Part shown: positions 18,206 to 28,013 of the stretch, piece after piece
How the letters are laid out: the number at the start of each line of letters is the position of its first letter
Numbering within the stretch: position 1 is the first letter of the stretch
NCBI GenBank assembly: GCA_026671195.1
Contig: JAPOHD010000068.1
Location: 62,001 to 126,000 of the forward strand
Length of the DNA: 64,000 nucleotides
Reading direction: 5' to 3'
Source of the DNA: Draconibacterium aestuarii
GTDB taxonomy: Bacteria; Bacteroidota; Bacteroidia; Bacteroidales; Prolixibacteraceae
The notes under the pieces: model-generated
What the model was told of the DNA's origin: nothing
Databases searched by the model: none
The model's input: the letters and a program-made list of their open reading frames with translations, nothing else
Program-made: the position numbers and the translations under genes

Positions 18206-20431
18206 CTAATAAGCAGAATTAGGCCGGTTACCCATGTCAGTACCAAAATATTTATTTGGAGTCGATCCCATTGTAATTTCCAAAGTGCCTCCATTTACAA
18301 TATCGGAGTGGTTTATATAACTTTTAAAATACGGAGTTCCGTTAAGTTTAATTTTCTGAATATAAATGTTTATCCGGTTTCGGTTGACGGTTTTTATTTC
18401 AAAAGTTTTATTTCCGGGTAACTGAATGGTGGCATTATCAAATAGCGGGCTACCAAAAACATACATCCCTTTGGCCGGATTTACAGGGTAAAAACCCAAC
18501 GATGAAAATACATACCAGGCCGACATCTGTCCGCAATCCTCGTTCCCGCTTAGTCCGTTGGGAGTATCGAAGTACATATTGTTGAGTATGAAATTTATTT
18601 TCTGGGCGGTTTTCCATTGTTCGCCGGCGTAGGCATATAAATAGGGAATATGGTGTCCGGGTTCGTTGCCCTGGGCATACATTCCAATTAATCCGGAAAT
18701 ATCAACCGAAGCTCCCTCGTTGAGTTTCTGTTCGGTGGAGAACAGGCTGTCTAAACGCGCTGTAAAGGCTTTATCGCCACCAATGAGTTGAATCAGTCCT
18801 TCCACATCGTGGGGTACCAACCAGCTGTACTGCCAGGCATTTCCTTCACAGTAATCGTCGTCGCGGTGTTTCGAGGCCACCGGATCAAAAGGAGTACGCC
18901 AGGTTCCGTCAGCCATTTTGCCTCGCATAAATTGGGCTTTTCTATCGAAGTAGTGTTTATAATATTCTGCTCGTTTCGAGAATAGTTCAAAATCTGCTGT
19001 TTTGTTCAATTTTTTGGCCATTGCCGCAATACACCAGTCATCAATAGCATATTCCAAAGCGATAGCTACCGATTCAATCATCGAATCGGCTGGTATGTAT
19101 TCGCTCGTTTGTAGAAAGTTTAATCCGCGTTCCTGCAGTAAGGCCGACCTTTTCATGGCTTCAAATGCATCTTCAGCATCAAACTCTCTGAATCCTTTTA
19201 AGTAGGCATCAACAATTACCGGGATTGCATGGTTCCCAACCATGGTATTGGTTTCGTTTCCATGTAAATGCCAAACCGGAAGTTTACCTTGCTGATGGTA
19301 AATATCGAGCATCGAATTAACCATGTCATTTACTCTGTCGGGTTGGTAAATGGTGTATAAAGGATGTGCTGCACGGTAGGTATCCCACAGCGAAAATGTA
19401 GTGTAGGTATTGTGGCCTGGATTCTTTTTTATCTCCCTGTCGGTTCCCCTGTAATCAGCATTTGAATCGTTGTACAATGAGGGGACAAACATTGTGTGGT
19501 AGAGCGATGTATAAAATATTTTTTTATCTCTTGGATTTTCTGTTGTTACTTTTATTTTCGAAAGTTCTGTATTCCATTTTGAATTGGCCAGGCCTTTTGT
19601 TGCTTCAAAATCCCAGTGGTTGAGTTCGGTTTGCATGTTGTTTTTAGCCCCCTCGATACTTGTGGGCGAAATAGAAGTTTTGGCTAGTAACTCACCATTT
19701 CCTTCGAACTCAATAAGTACAGTATTTATTCCTGTTTTTTTGTCGGAAGAGAGGATATCAAGTGTTTTAATTTTTTTTGAGAACTCGGTATAGAAAAATA
19801 GTTGTTGGTTTTTAGCCCATCCGGTTGAAAATCGTGATCCGCAGATTGAATTATCTCCGGTTTGTCTGAGTTGAGTCTGAGTAACTGCATCCCATCCTGT
19901 ACCATATTCTAGATCGATAATAAGTTGTGAATTACCGGTAGCTTTATAGTTGTATTTATGGAATCCAACTCGTTCTGTAGCTGTTAATTCAGCTAGAATA
20001 TTGTATCGATTAATTTTTAATGAGTAGTAACCCGGCTTTACAATTTCATCTTCGTGTGTGTATTTTGATATCCAGGGGTAGTTAGTTGCAGAGTCTTTTT
20101 TACTTTGGAAGTTCCCTGAAACAGGCATAAATAAGATGTCGCCTAAATCACCAATTCCCGTTCCGCTGAGGTGGGTGTGAGCAAAACCAATTAACAGTGA
20201 ATCGGAAAAGTGGTAGCCTGAGCACCAATCCCATTCTTCTCTTTCGTTATTTGGACCCAGTTGAACTGCTCCAAAGGGAACATTTGCACCTACAAAAACA
20301 TGCCCATGGCCGTCGCTGCCAATATATGGATTAACAAAAGTAGTATAATCAGCAGGGGAGAGTGGAGAGCTACATTGAATGAATAGCCCTGACAACAGAA
20401 TTGTAAAAAGTTTTAGAATGTGTTTGCACAT
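18206..20431 (-). CDS. GH92 alpha-mannosidase-type lipoprotein (second)
   Basis: 741 residues, lipobox FIQC. It starts with TTFVNPYIGSDGHGHVFVGANVPFGAVQLGPN, a common opening of GH92 proteins. Further family blocks are WDTYRAAHPLY, GNEDCGQMSAWYVFSSLGFYP and GMYVFGSPLFD. Compared with its neighbour it differs in the N-terminal domain and in the substrate-loop segments, so the two probably cleave different alpha-mannosidic linkages or remove mannose in sequence. It lies downstream of susD beyond a hairpin at 20471-20499, so its expression may be reduced relative to susCD or depend on readthrough. Confidence 0.94.
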   Translation of the reverse strand: MCKHILKLFTILLSGLFIQCSSPLSPADYTTFVNPYIGSDGHGHVFVGANVPFGAVQLGPNNEREEWDWCSGYHFSDSLLIGFAHTHLSGTGIGDLGDILFMPVSGNFQSKKDSATNYPWISKYTHEDEIVKPGYYSLKINRYNILAELTATERVGFHKYNYKATGNSQLIIDLEYGTGWDAVTQTQLRQTGDNSICGSRFSTGWAKNQQLFFYTEFSKKIKTLDILSSDKKTGINTVLIEFEGNGELLAKTSISPTSIEGAKNNMQTELNHWDFEATKGLANSKWNTELSKIKVTTENPRDKKIFYTSLYHTMFVPSLYNDSNADYRGTDREIKKNPGHNTYTTFSLWDTYRAAHPLYTIYQPDRVNDMVNSMLDIYHQQGKLPVWHLHGNETNTMVGNHAIPVIVDAYLKGFREFDAEDAFEAMKRSALLQERGLNFLQTSEYIPADSMIESVAIALEYAIDDWCIAAMAKKLNKTADFELFSKRAEYYKHYFDRKAQFMRGKMADGTWRTPFDPVASKHRDDDYCEGNAWQYSWLVPHDVEGLIQLIGGDKAFTARLDSLFSTEQKLNEGASVDISGLIGMYAQGNEPGHHIPYLYAYAGEQWKTAQKINFILNNMYFDTPNGLSGNEDCGQMSAWYVFSSLGFYPVNPAKGMYVFGSPLFDNATIQLPGNKTFEIKTVNRNRINIYIQKIKLNGTPYFKSYINHSDIVNGGTLEITMGSTPNKYFGTDMGNRPNSAY

Positions 20432-20470
20432 GTTTGTTAATATTAATGGTAGTTCCGGATTCTATAAAGA

Positions 20471-20499
20471 AAAGGGCCACCACATTGTGATGGCCCTTT
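20471..20499 (-). terminator. Hairpin between susD and the GH92 genes
   Basis: AAAGGGCCA (20471-20479) pairs with TGGCCCTTT (20491-20499), with an inner CACATTGTG stem. On the minus strand it follows the susD stop by about 30 bases. It could attenuate transcription into the GH92 genes or stabilise the susCD message. Confidence 0.75.
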
Positions 20500-20527
20500 C
20501 AAACTAAACTAAACTATGCGAATATGA

Positions 20528-22099
20528 TTAAAAGTTGGAACCACCAGTGTCCCACCATAGACGTGTGCTAATCAGATCATCACCTTTCATGGTTGCAACA
20601 GCTCCTGCAACTCCATCAGTATTTCCGGTGCGTTCGTCGTTAATAAATGGCATACGTTTAATCCATTCATCATTCGGAATAACGCCCCAGTCGGAGTTAC
20701 TGTCGTTTTTGTAAACCAAAGGTAGTTTTGGATAACCCGTTCTACGGAAATCAGCCCAGGGTTCGTTTGGATTTGTAAATCCTGCAATCCATTTTTGGGT
20801 AATGATTTTTTCCAGTTTTTCTTCGTTTGTTGTTGTTTCGTCCCAGGCAACAGTAACTGTTGAACGGGAAACAAAATCGTTTATATCACCATCATAAACC
20901 GGATCGTTATAATCGATAGGTGTACTGGTTGCATCAGCCAGATAGGCATCAACTCCACCTGCACCCCATTCAGCAAATGAAGCACGAACACCGTCCTGGT
21001 AGTTAGCACCTGCATCGCCGGCACCTTCCCAACCACGTAAGGCAGCTTCTGCCAAATCGAAATAAACTTCAGCACATGATAAATAACTTCTTTCAGAAAT
21101 GCTTTTAAAACTTTCGTTGATCATTGAGCATGAAGTGTGATCTCCTTTTGCAACCAACGATGCGCCGTTGCGAATACCTTTATAAGGTACTTCCGGGTGA
21201 TCTGCATATAGTGATTCGTCGGTTGCAGGTTGGAAGAATTTAGAAATACGATTATCATTCAATCCAACGAGGAAAGATTCCATCCCTGCTGACATGCGTG
21301 TATCGCCCCATTCGAAACAAATAACTGATAAATATAATTTTGATCCGTACAACGATACGTTAAAGTTTTCGTCGTTTGTAAGGATCAAGCCCGCTTCATC
21401 AGCAATTGCTTTTTCACCTTCAGCTTTTGCCAGGGCAGGAGCTACTTTCGAAATACGAATGGCTAAACGCAAACGCATTGAGTTAACCAGTTTCATCCAG
21501 CTGGTTACATCACCACCATAACTGGCATCGAAGTTTTTCATTCCTGTATAATCTTTGTTAGCGGCAAATACAGCCTGAATTGCATCCAACTCGGAAAACC
21601 ATGCATTGTACAACTCCTCTTCGCTATCATAATTAATTGTTGATAAGTTTGAACCATATTCAGAATAAATAAGTGGTCCGTGGTAAGTTGTCAAACGCGA
21701 TAATCCTAAAATCTGGATAAGTTTTGCCCATTTGGTAAATACATCGTATCCTCCCGCTTCAGCAATTTCAATTACTTGTTTTGATGGAGCCATGATAGAA
21801 CCATAAATACGGCCCCAATAGGTATTCCAACGGATGTAATAAGTTGTATTGTTCACACCGTTAACAAATGGTGTTGGTGTGGCCATGTAATCACAGAAGG
21901 ACTCGGCTACCAGATTTTCTTCAATCTGGTGACCAAATATATTTCCCAACATTGAAGAATAATAGGCTCCAACATGGTTGAAATCTTGTTCCAGAGACTC
22001 ATCTGTTATCTGGTACGGATGTGTGTTTGCTTCATCGAAGGTATCCGTACATGCGCCCATAAAAAGAGTCACAGTAAGTAAGAATATTATTTTTTTCAT
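20528..22099 (-). CDS. SusD/RagB-like nutrient-binding lipoprotein (SusD_2 type)
   Basis: 523 residues with a lipobox (LFMGAC) followed by TDTFDE, an acidic stretch consistent with surface export. The body is the tetratricopeptide-rich SusD fold of the SusD-like_2 subgroup: HQIEENLVAESFCDYMATPTPFV near the N-terminus and the C-terminal block NPNEPWADFRRTGYPKLP. These proteins sit on the SusC barrel and close over it to capture oligosaccharides. Only 12 bases separate it from SusC on the same strand, the standard pair order. Confidence 0.93.
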   Translation of the reverse strand: MKKIIFLLTVTLFMGACTDTFDEANTHPYQITDESLEQDFNHVGAYYSSMLGNIFGHQIEENLVAESFCDYMATPTPFVNGVNNTTYYIRWNTYWGRIYGSIMAPSKQVIEIAEAGGYDVFTKWAKLIQILGLSRLTTYHGPLIYSEYGSNLSTINYDSEEELYNAWFSELDAIQAVFAANKDYTGMKNFDASYGGDVTSWMKLVNSMRLRLAIRISKVAPALAKAEGEKAIADEAGLILTNDENFNVSLYGSKLYLSVICFEWGDTRMSAGMESFLVGLNDNRISKFFQPATDESLYADHPEVPYKGIRNGASLVAKGDHTSCSMINESFKSISERSYLSCAEVYFDLAEAALRGWEGAGDAGANYQDGVRASFAEWGAGGVDAYLADATSTPIDYNDPVYDGDINDFVSRSTVTVAWDETTTNEEKLEKIITQKWIAGFTNPNEPWADFRRTGYPKLPLVYKNDSNSDWGVIPNDEWIKRMPFINDERTGNTDGVAGAVATMKGDDLISTRLWWDTGGSNF

Positions 22100-22111
22100 G
22101 ATATTACTTTA

Positions 22112-25100
22112 TTAGAATGTAACTTTAAGGTTGAATCCGTAAGTTCTGGTAGCAGGTACGTTGAAGTTATCAAGCGACTGAGAGTTCAAATCAGTACTCA
22201 TTGTAAGTTCCGGATCGAAAGGAGCATCTTTGTATATAAAGAATAAATTTTGACCAACTAAAGAGAATGAAGCTGCTTTAATCGGCAGACCAAGGTCTTG
22301 CACGTTTAAATCGTAAGAAAGAGCTAATTGGCCCAAACGAATATTGGTACGATCGTAAACATAGGCTTCAGCAATACCATTACGGTCGCCTACGCTAGTA
22401 TAGTATAACTGTGGATCAATTGAAGTAACAGGAGTTGTTCCCTGGATTGCGTTAATGGCAACACCTCCATTGTCACGTGCATCAGCAGAGCGCTGACTTA
22501 CGCCATATCCGTCTAACATTGCTTCTGTTTGACTAAAAACATCGCCACCAATTTTAGCATTGATAAGGAAGCTTAGTGCAAATCGTTTGTAGTCGAAACT
22601 GTTGTTCCATCCAAGACTGAAATCGGGTTCCAAATTACCCAGGTATTCTTTTTCAGCAGTTTTTAGCGGAGCTCCGCTTTCTTCATCCAACATAATTTGT
22701 CCGGCATCGTTACGTTTGAATTTGTAACCATATAAATCGCCAAACGAACCACCTGCAACAATGTAAGTTGTATAACCTTCAGAGCTACCATATGAAATTT
22801 GTTTGTCGGCAAATTCAGGAACCAACTCAACAATTTCGTTGTGATTGTTCGAGAAGTTCACGGTTGTATTCCATGAGAAATCTTTGTTTTGAATGATTGA
22901 TCCGTTTAAAGTAATCTCAATACCTTTATTTACAACTTCACCCGCGTTTATGTAATAGTATGTATATCCCGATCCCGATGGAGCTGGTAATGTAATAAAC
23001 TGATCCTGACTATTAATGTTGTAGTAAGTGAAGTCTAATCCGGCACGTCCGTCAAACAATCTCATATCGGTTCCAATTTCAAAACTTCTGATCATTTCAG
23101 GTTTCAGGTTTTCGAAAGGTTGTTGCGTATTTCGGTCAACACCACCTCCGGAATTGATTGTGTGCATTGGATTTACTACATTAAACGGTACTTCGTTTGC
23201 CACAGTACTGTACGATGTTCTTAGTTTCCAAAAAGTAAGGAAATCTGGTAAATCCATCATTTCAGTTACAATACCCGATAAACCAACCGATGGGTAGAAA
23301 TAAGATTCGTTACCTGTACCGGATAAAGTCGATGACCAGTCGTTACGACCTGATAAATCAAGGAAAAGCATGTCTTTAAAACCCATTTGAACATTGGAAA
23401 ACACACCTTCTTTGATGATTTGTCCCGCATAAATCGACTGAACCTGCACATTGCTTGGTAAGTTCTGGAAGTTGAACTCATTTGGATAAAGCAAATTGTT
23501 TGTTCCGTTGTCAACACTCACACCATTACCAAAAGTACCTTTCTGGTAACTGGCTCCTAATACACCACTCAGGCTAAAATCACCGAATTTGTTTTCGTAG
23601 GTAAAAATACCGTCGGTGTATAATTGCTCGTCGGTAAATTTCTTATAGCTCCAACGACCTGTTGACGAAACGTTTGTTCCATTACCACCTGCATAGAATT
23701 TTTGCTCGTATGATTTGTTTGCATAATCGTAACTACCACGAACTTTAAATTTCAGGTGATCGGTGATGTCATAATCAACAGTCATGCTGGCAATAACACG
23801 TTTGGTTATATCTTCTTTGGGTTGTTTGTTCAGCAACCAGTATGGATTCGACTGATGGTGATCATCTACAAACCAGTTTTGCAGGTACATATTTCTTTCA
23901 TCATCGAAGTACTGGTAATTTTCTTTGTAGTCGCTAAAATCTCTGTCGCGCGGGAAAAAGTACAGTCCGGTTAAAGGATTCAGGTAGTAACCAGCCGTAT
24001 TACGGTTTTTGGCTTTTTCTGAAACCAACATTACATTGGAGCTTACTTTCACTTTGTCGTTAAATAATTTAGTCGACTGTTGAAACGAAACGTTGTTTTT
24101 CGAGTACTCGTTGTTAGGAATAACACCTGCAGCTGAAGTATTCCCAAACGAGAAGTAAGCTGTTGTTTTATCGTTGCCACCGCTAACTGATAACGAATTT
24201 ACCAGATTATATCCTGTCTGGAAGAAGTCGTCAACATAATCACTGTCGTAATTCCCTTTTGTATACGACCAGCTTTCTTTTGTTCCTCCTTCACTTCCGT
24301 ATGTAAACTGAAGATCAGGTGTTTTTGTGATGTTTTCGAAAATGGCACTTGAATTAAAGTTAACAGTAGTCTGTCCTTCTTTTCCTTTTTTGGTATTGAT
24401 GATAACAACACCATTGGCTCCCTGGCTTCCATAAAGAATAGCAGCGTTGGCTCCTTTCAGAATACTGATACTTTCAATGTCATCAGGATTAATCTGCGAT
24501 AGACCATCACCTTCGTCTGTTCCACCCCACATTCCAGACTGATTTCCTTTGCGGTTTACCATCGGAATACCATCGATCACATAAAGCGGATCGCTTGACT
24601 GACTCAATGAATGGTTACCCCTTAACACAGTTTTGGTAGAACCACCTGCACCTGAAACACTTTTCTTAATTTCAAGACCGGCAGTTTTTCCACTTAAACC
24701 ACTCATAAAGTTAATGTCTCTGGCTTTCATCATTTCATCGCCAGTAACCTGTTGTGATGAATAGGTTAGCGTTTTTTTGTCGCGCTGAATACCCAGTGCT
24801 GTTACAACAACTTCATCAAGATTTTTAGTGTCAGTATTTAACACAATGCTAATTTCCGACTGACCGGTAAAAGTCAGCTCCTGTGTAAGCATGCCGATAA
24901 AGCTAAATACTAATACGTCGCCTTCTTTTAAACTCTTAAGTACAAAATCACCGTTTGTATTTGTAACAGTACCATTTGCAGTACCTTTTACCAATACGGT
25001 AACTCCCGGCAGAGAGAAATTGGAATCATCTGTTACTTTCCCTTTTAATTCGCTTTGCTGATCAACACCAGAGGCTAGCCCTGTGTAAACAGATAGGATT

Positions 25101-25183
25101 AAAGTGAAAATAACAGCAAATTTTGTGATAGAGAGCCATCCTTTACTTGTTTGATGACTGATCTTAAAGAAAGATTTTTCCAT
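22112..25183 (-). CDS. SusC/RagA-type TonB-dependent outer-membrane transporter
   Basis: 1023 residues. After an N-terminal signal region (hydrophobic about residues 20-40) there is a carboxypeptidase-D-like regulatory domain (SELKGKVTDDSNFSLPGVTV), a TonB-box-like LDEVVVTALG, the plug domain (VLRGNHSLSQSSDPLYVIDGIP) and a long barrel ending in a phenylalanine (RTYGFNLKVTF). It imports oligosaccharides with SusD. There is no STN domain before the regulatory domain, so it is not the signalling type that talks to an anti-sigma factor. It is divergent from the SARP-like regulator gene with 282 bases between them. Confidence 0.95.
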   Translation of the reverse strand: MEKSFFKISHQTSKGWLSITKFAVIFTLILSVYTGLASGVDQQSELKGKVTDDSNFSLPGVTVLVKGTANGTVTNTNGDFVLKSLKEGDVLVFSFIGMLTQELTFTGQSEISIVLNTDTKNLDEVVVTALGIQRDKKTLTYSSQQVTGDEMMKARDINFMSGLSGKTAGLEIKKSVSGAGGSTKTVLRGNHSLSQSSDPLYVIDGIPMVNRKGNQSGMWGGTDEGDGLSQINPDDIESISILKGANAAILYGSQGANGVVIINTKKGKEGQTTVNFNSSAIFENITKTPDLQFTYGSEGGTKESWSYTKGNYDSDYVDDFFQTGYNLVNSLSVSGGNDKTTAYFSFGNTSAAGVIPNNEYSKNNVSFQQSTKLFNDKVKVSSNVMLVSEKAKNRNTAGYYLNPLTGLYFFPRDRDFSDYKENYQYFDDERNMYLQNWFVDDHHQSNPYWLLNKQPKEDITKRVIASMTVDYDITDHLKFKVRGSYDYANKSYEQKFYAGGNGTNVSSTGRWSYKKFTDEQLYTDGIFTYENKFGDFSLSGVLGASYQKGTFGNGVSVDNGTNNLLYPNEFNFQNLPSNVQVQSIYAGQIIKEGVFSNVQMGFKDMLFLDLSGRNDWSSTLSGTGNESYFYPSVGLSGIVTEMMDLPDFLTFWKLRTSYSTVANEVPFNVVNPMHTINSGGGVDRNTQQPFENLKPEMIRSFEIGTDMRLFDGRAGLDFTYYNINSQDQFITLPAPSGSGYTYYYINAGEVVNKGIEITLNGSIIQNKDFSWNTTVNFSNNHNEIVELVPEFADKQISYGSSEGYTTYIVAGGSFGDLYGYKFKRNDAGQIMLDEESGAPLKTAEKEYLGNLEPDFSLGWNNSFDYKRFALSFLINAKIGGDVFSQTEAMLDGYGVSQRSADARDNGGVAINAIQGTTPVTSIDPQLYYTSVGDRNGIAEAYVYDRTNIRLGQLALSYDLNVQDLGLPIKAASFSLVGQNLFFIYKDAPFDPELTMSTDLNSQSLDNFNVPATRTYGFNLKVTF

Positions 25184-25465
25184 AAAATTTGAGTTAAGTT
25201 AAAATTTCTAAAATTTTGAACGATTATAGATCCAAATGCTTAATGGTGCGGTTAACTCTTGATTAATATGTAAATATTTTTTGTTAATAGCGATTAATTA
25301 TGGATTAATAAGCCTGTATGGCGTTGGTAATGAGTTGGTAAGTGATGTATGTTGAACGTTGATCAAAATGAAACATTTTTTAACATTTCTGGTATTTACT
25401 TCCATTTAATAGCAGGATTTACCTAATTAATCGTTTTTTTGTATCAGTTTTAGTTGAATTATAAT
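25184..25465. promoter_or_regulatory. Shared regulatory region between susC and the SARP-like regulator gene
   Basis: 282 bases between divergent starts, very AT-rich. No perfect -33/-7 pair was found for either gene. Its notable content is a set of phased GATTAAT/TTAAT repeats, listed separately. Both the SusCD locus and the regulator must be controlled from here. Confidence 0.6.
25240..25309. repeat. Helically phased direct heptamer repeats (GATTAAT), candidate operator
   Basis: GATTAAT occurs exactly at 25261-25267, 25292-25298 and 25303-25309, that is 31 and 11 bases apart, about three turns and one turn of DNA. TTAAT alone also occurs at 25240 and 25284, giving steps of 23, 21, 10 and 11 bases. 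SARP-type winged-helix activators are known to bind direct heptamers one turn apart. The cluster lies 78-126 bases before the susC start. Confidence 0.5.
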
Positions 25466-28012
25466 ATGAAGATTCGCGGAATACTTTTACTTACTTTTTT
25501 TAATCTTTTTTCTTTAATCGGTTCGACAAACGATACCAGAGGATTATTATTTAATTCGAAGGAGGTTGGGCCGGAAAACCGTACTGGAATAGATATTACA
25601 AGAAAAGGTGAAATCCAGTACAATGGATCCTTTACCATTTCTTTTGATATTTCGATGCGGTTTTTAGCCGAACGTTATGGTTATATTTTTCAGTTGAAGG
25701 AAACAAAAGGTAAAAACAAACTTGACCTGATTTGCAAAATAGATCAGTTTTTCCCCGATCTGTTTATTCTTCATAACAAAAATGAAACGGATTTGAAAAT
25801 TGGATTGGCACCGATCCACAACGAAATGACCAATAAGTGGTACCCTTTTCAATTAAAGGTGGATGCCAAATCGGGATTAGTAGAAATGAAGTTTGATAAT
25901 ATCGAAGTCAGAGATACAATTAATCTTCCTGAAAATTCCAAACTGGAATGGACTTTTGGAGTGGTTAACCGCTATGGATTCGATAATGATGAGGTTCCGC
26001 CAATGTCGATAAAAAACATTAAGTTTCAGGAAAACAATAGCCTTAAATATTATTGGCCGCTTTATCGCACAAACAGTCAATGGACAAAAGATTCTGTTTC
26101 GGGGAAAAAAGCACAGTTAATACATCCGGCCTGGAATATTAACAAACATCAGCGTTGGCAAAAACTAAAAAATCTTGAATTCTCTGAGTTTCCTCAAATT
26201 GCTTTCAATAAAGAGTCTGAAAGTATTTATTTCTTAATCAGGGGCGAGGGAATTGAAAAATATGAGTTAAACACCGACAACCTGTTTCATTACAACAGCA
26301 TAGAAGGAAAACCGTATTACGAAGATGGACAACAGGTGGCATTTAATAGAGAAAATAAGTTGGTTGCCTATAGTTTTTATAAAGATAGAATATCGGTGTT
26401 TGATGAAAATTTGTTGCGTTGGAATAATAAAGAAGATACAATTCCTCCTTTGCCCAAATATTGGCATCATAATAAAATGCTACACCCCGTTGACAGTGTT
26501 TTAACCATTGTTTGCGGCTACGGTTTTTTCCAGTATTATAATCTGTTTCAGCAGTACGATTATAATAAGAAGGTGTGGAAAAACCTGGAAATGAAAGGTG
26601 ATGAAATTTATCCGAGGTATTTGTCATCGCTTGGCCAGAGCAAAACGGATAAAAACAGATTTTATTTGTTTGGTGGTCTTGGAAACAAACAGGGCAGGCA
26701 AATTTTTGGACGAGAATTTTATTACGATTTATATCAAATTGATTGCGACTCGAACCATGTGACCCGACTATGGGAAAGTAATGACATTCCGGTGCTTGAC
26801 TTTACTCCGGTAAATTCGATGATTGTTGATGATGAGGCAGGATGTTTTTATACACTGTGTTTCCCACACAACAAATTTTCTACTTATCTTCAGGTGTTAA
26901 AAGGAAATTTTAAGAACCCTGACTGGGAGTTTCTGGGTGATACCATTCCTTATAACTTTCACGATATAAAATCCTTTGCCGATCTTTATTATTGGGAAAC
27001 GCATCACGAATTGCTGGCCATCACCTGTAATGAAAAGGAAAATGAAAAAGGGAATTTTGAAGTGGTTTTATATTCGCTGAATTTTCCTCCTGTAGAGCTG
27101 GATTCTGATACTTCCGTCATTTGTTCGGAAAACAAAACAAACCCATTGTTTCGTTTATTGCTAATGTTGCTGGTTATTGTATTTTTTGTTCTGCTTTTGT
27201 ATTTCAGAAGAAAAAGCAGGCAAAAACCAGTTGATAAGAAAGCAGGTATTGTGCCCGCTGCTGAGAATCAAAGGTTAGTGCCATTCTCCGAGAAAGGAAG
27301 AATCCTGATGTTTGGCGGATTCCAGGTTTTTGATAGAAATAGCATAGATATTACTTACCGTTTTAGTCCAACGTTGAAGGAACTTTTTTTACTGTTGATT
27401 TTGCATACAGTGGATGGAAATAAAGGGATAACTTCAAAAAAAATACAGGAATATTTGTGGCCCGATAAATCAGATTTAAACGCAAAAAACAACAGAGGTG
27501 TAAACATTAAAAAGTTACGTCAGATTCTTGAAGATATTGGTGATGTTAAAATTACATACGATGGCAATTATTGGAAAATTAATCATGACGATGAGGTGTT
27601 TTGTGATATTGAATTCATAAAGCAACAGATTTCAAGAGAAATTGATGAATTCGCAATGAGTGGATTTGACAGTATGCTTTCTATATTGAGTCGTGGAAAT
27701 TTACTGGTTAATATGGAATCGGATTGGTTAGATCAGATCAAAGATGATATAACAGGCCGGATTCTGAATCGTTTGGAAGAACTTTGTTCGTTGATTGAAA
27801 TAAAAGGAAACGAAACAATACTACTTAAAATTGCCGATATCATTTTTACTTTCGACCAGGTGAATGAAACTGCTTTGGAGTATAAATGCCGGATTCTGAA
27901 TAAACAGGGTAAACACAGTCTGGCACTTGAAGTGTACAATCATTACACGAAACTCTACTCCAGATTGTACAACGAAGATTTTAGTATGTCATTTAAAGAT
28001 CTGGTGAAATAA
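25466..28012 (+). CDS. Membrane-anchored SARP-type transcriptional regulator with periplasmic LamG/kelch-like sensor
   Basis: 848 residues from the ATG at 25466. In order: signal peptide (1 to about 20); a concanavalin/LamG-like beta-sandwich (about 25-200, e.g. GSFTISFDISMRF); a beta-propeller-like region (about 205-550) with one clear kelch-type blade, FYLFGGLGN; one membrane helix (about 561-580, LLLMLLVIVFFVLLLYF) followed by RRKSRQK; then a cytoplasmic DNA-binding end. That end has a SARP/OmpR-type winged helix (about 611-712: LMFGGFQVF, LKELFLLLILH, IQEYLWPDKS, NIKKLRQIL, YDGNYWKI) and a BTAD-type helical repeat domain (about 715-848, ALEVYNHYTKLYSRLY). No kinase or receiver domain is present. 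The design is a one-component membrane sensor, probably controlling the adjacent GH92/SusCD genes. Domain calls are by eye; the sensor ligand is inferred to be a glycan. Confidence 0.82.
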   Translation: MKIRGILLLTFFNLFSLIGSTNDTRGLLFNSKEVGPENRTGIDITRKGEIQYNGSFTISFDISMRFLAERYGYIFQLKETKGKNKLDLICKIDQFFPDLFILHNKNETDLKIGLAPIHNEMTNKWYPFQLKVDAKSGLVEMKFDNIEVRDTINLPENSKLEWTFGVVNRYGFDNDEVPPMSIKNIKFQENNSLKYYWPLYRTNSQWTKDSVSGKKAQLIHPAWNINKHQRWQKLKNLEFSEFPQIAFNKESESIYFLIRGEGIEKYELNTDNLFHYNSIEGKPYYEDGQQVAFNRENKLVAYSFYKDRISVFDENLLRWNNKEDTIPPLPKYWHHNKMLHPVDSVLTIVCGYGFFQYYNLFQQYDYNKKVWKNLEMKGDEIYPRYLSSLGQSKTDKNRFYLFGGLGNKQGRQIFGREFYYDLYQIDCDSNHVTRLWESNDIPVLDFTPVNSMIVDDEAGCFYTLCFPHNKFSTYLQVLKGNFKNPDWEFLGDTIPYNFHDIKSFADLYYWETHHELLAITCNEKENEKGNFEVVLYSLNFPPVELDSDTSVICSENKTNPLFRLLLMLLVIVFFVLLLYFRRKSRQKPVDKKAGIVPAAENQRLVPFSEKGRILMFGGFQVFDRNSIDITYRFSPTLKELFLLLILHTVDGNKGITSKKIQEYLWPDKSDLNAKNNRGVNIKKLRQILEDIGDVKITYDGNYWKINHDDEVFCDIEFIKQQISREIDEFAMSGFDSMLSILSRGNLLVNMESDWLDQIKDDITGRILNRLEELCSLIEIKGNETILLKIADIIFTFDQVNETALEYKCRILNKQGKHSLALEVYNHYTKLYSRLYNEDFSMSFKDLVK

Positions 28013-28013
28013 A

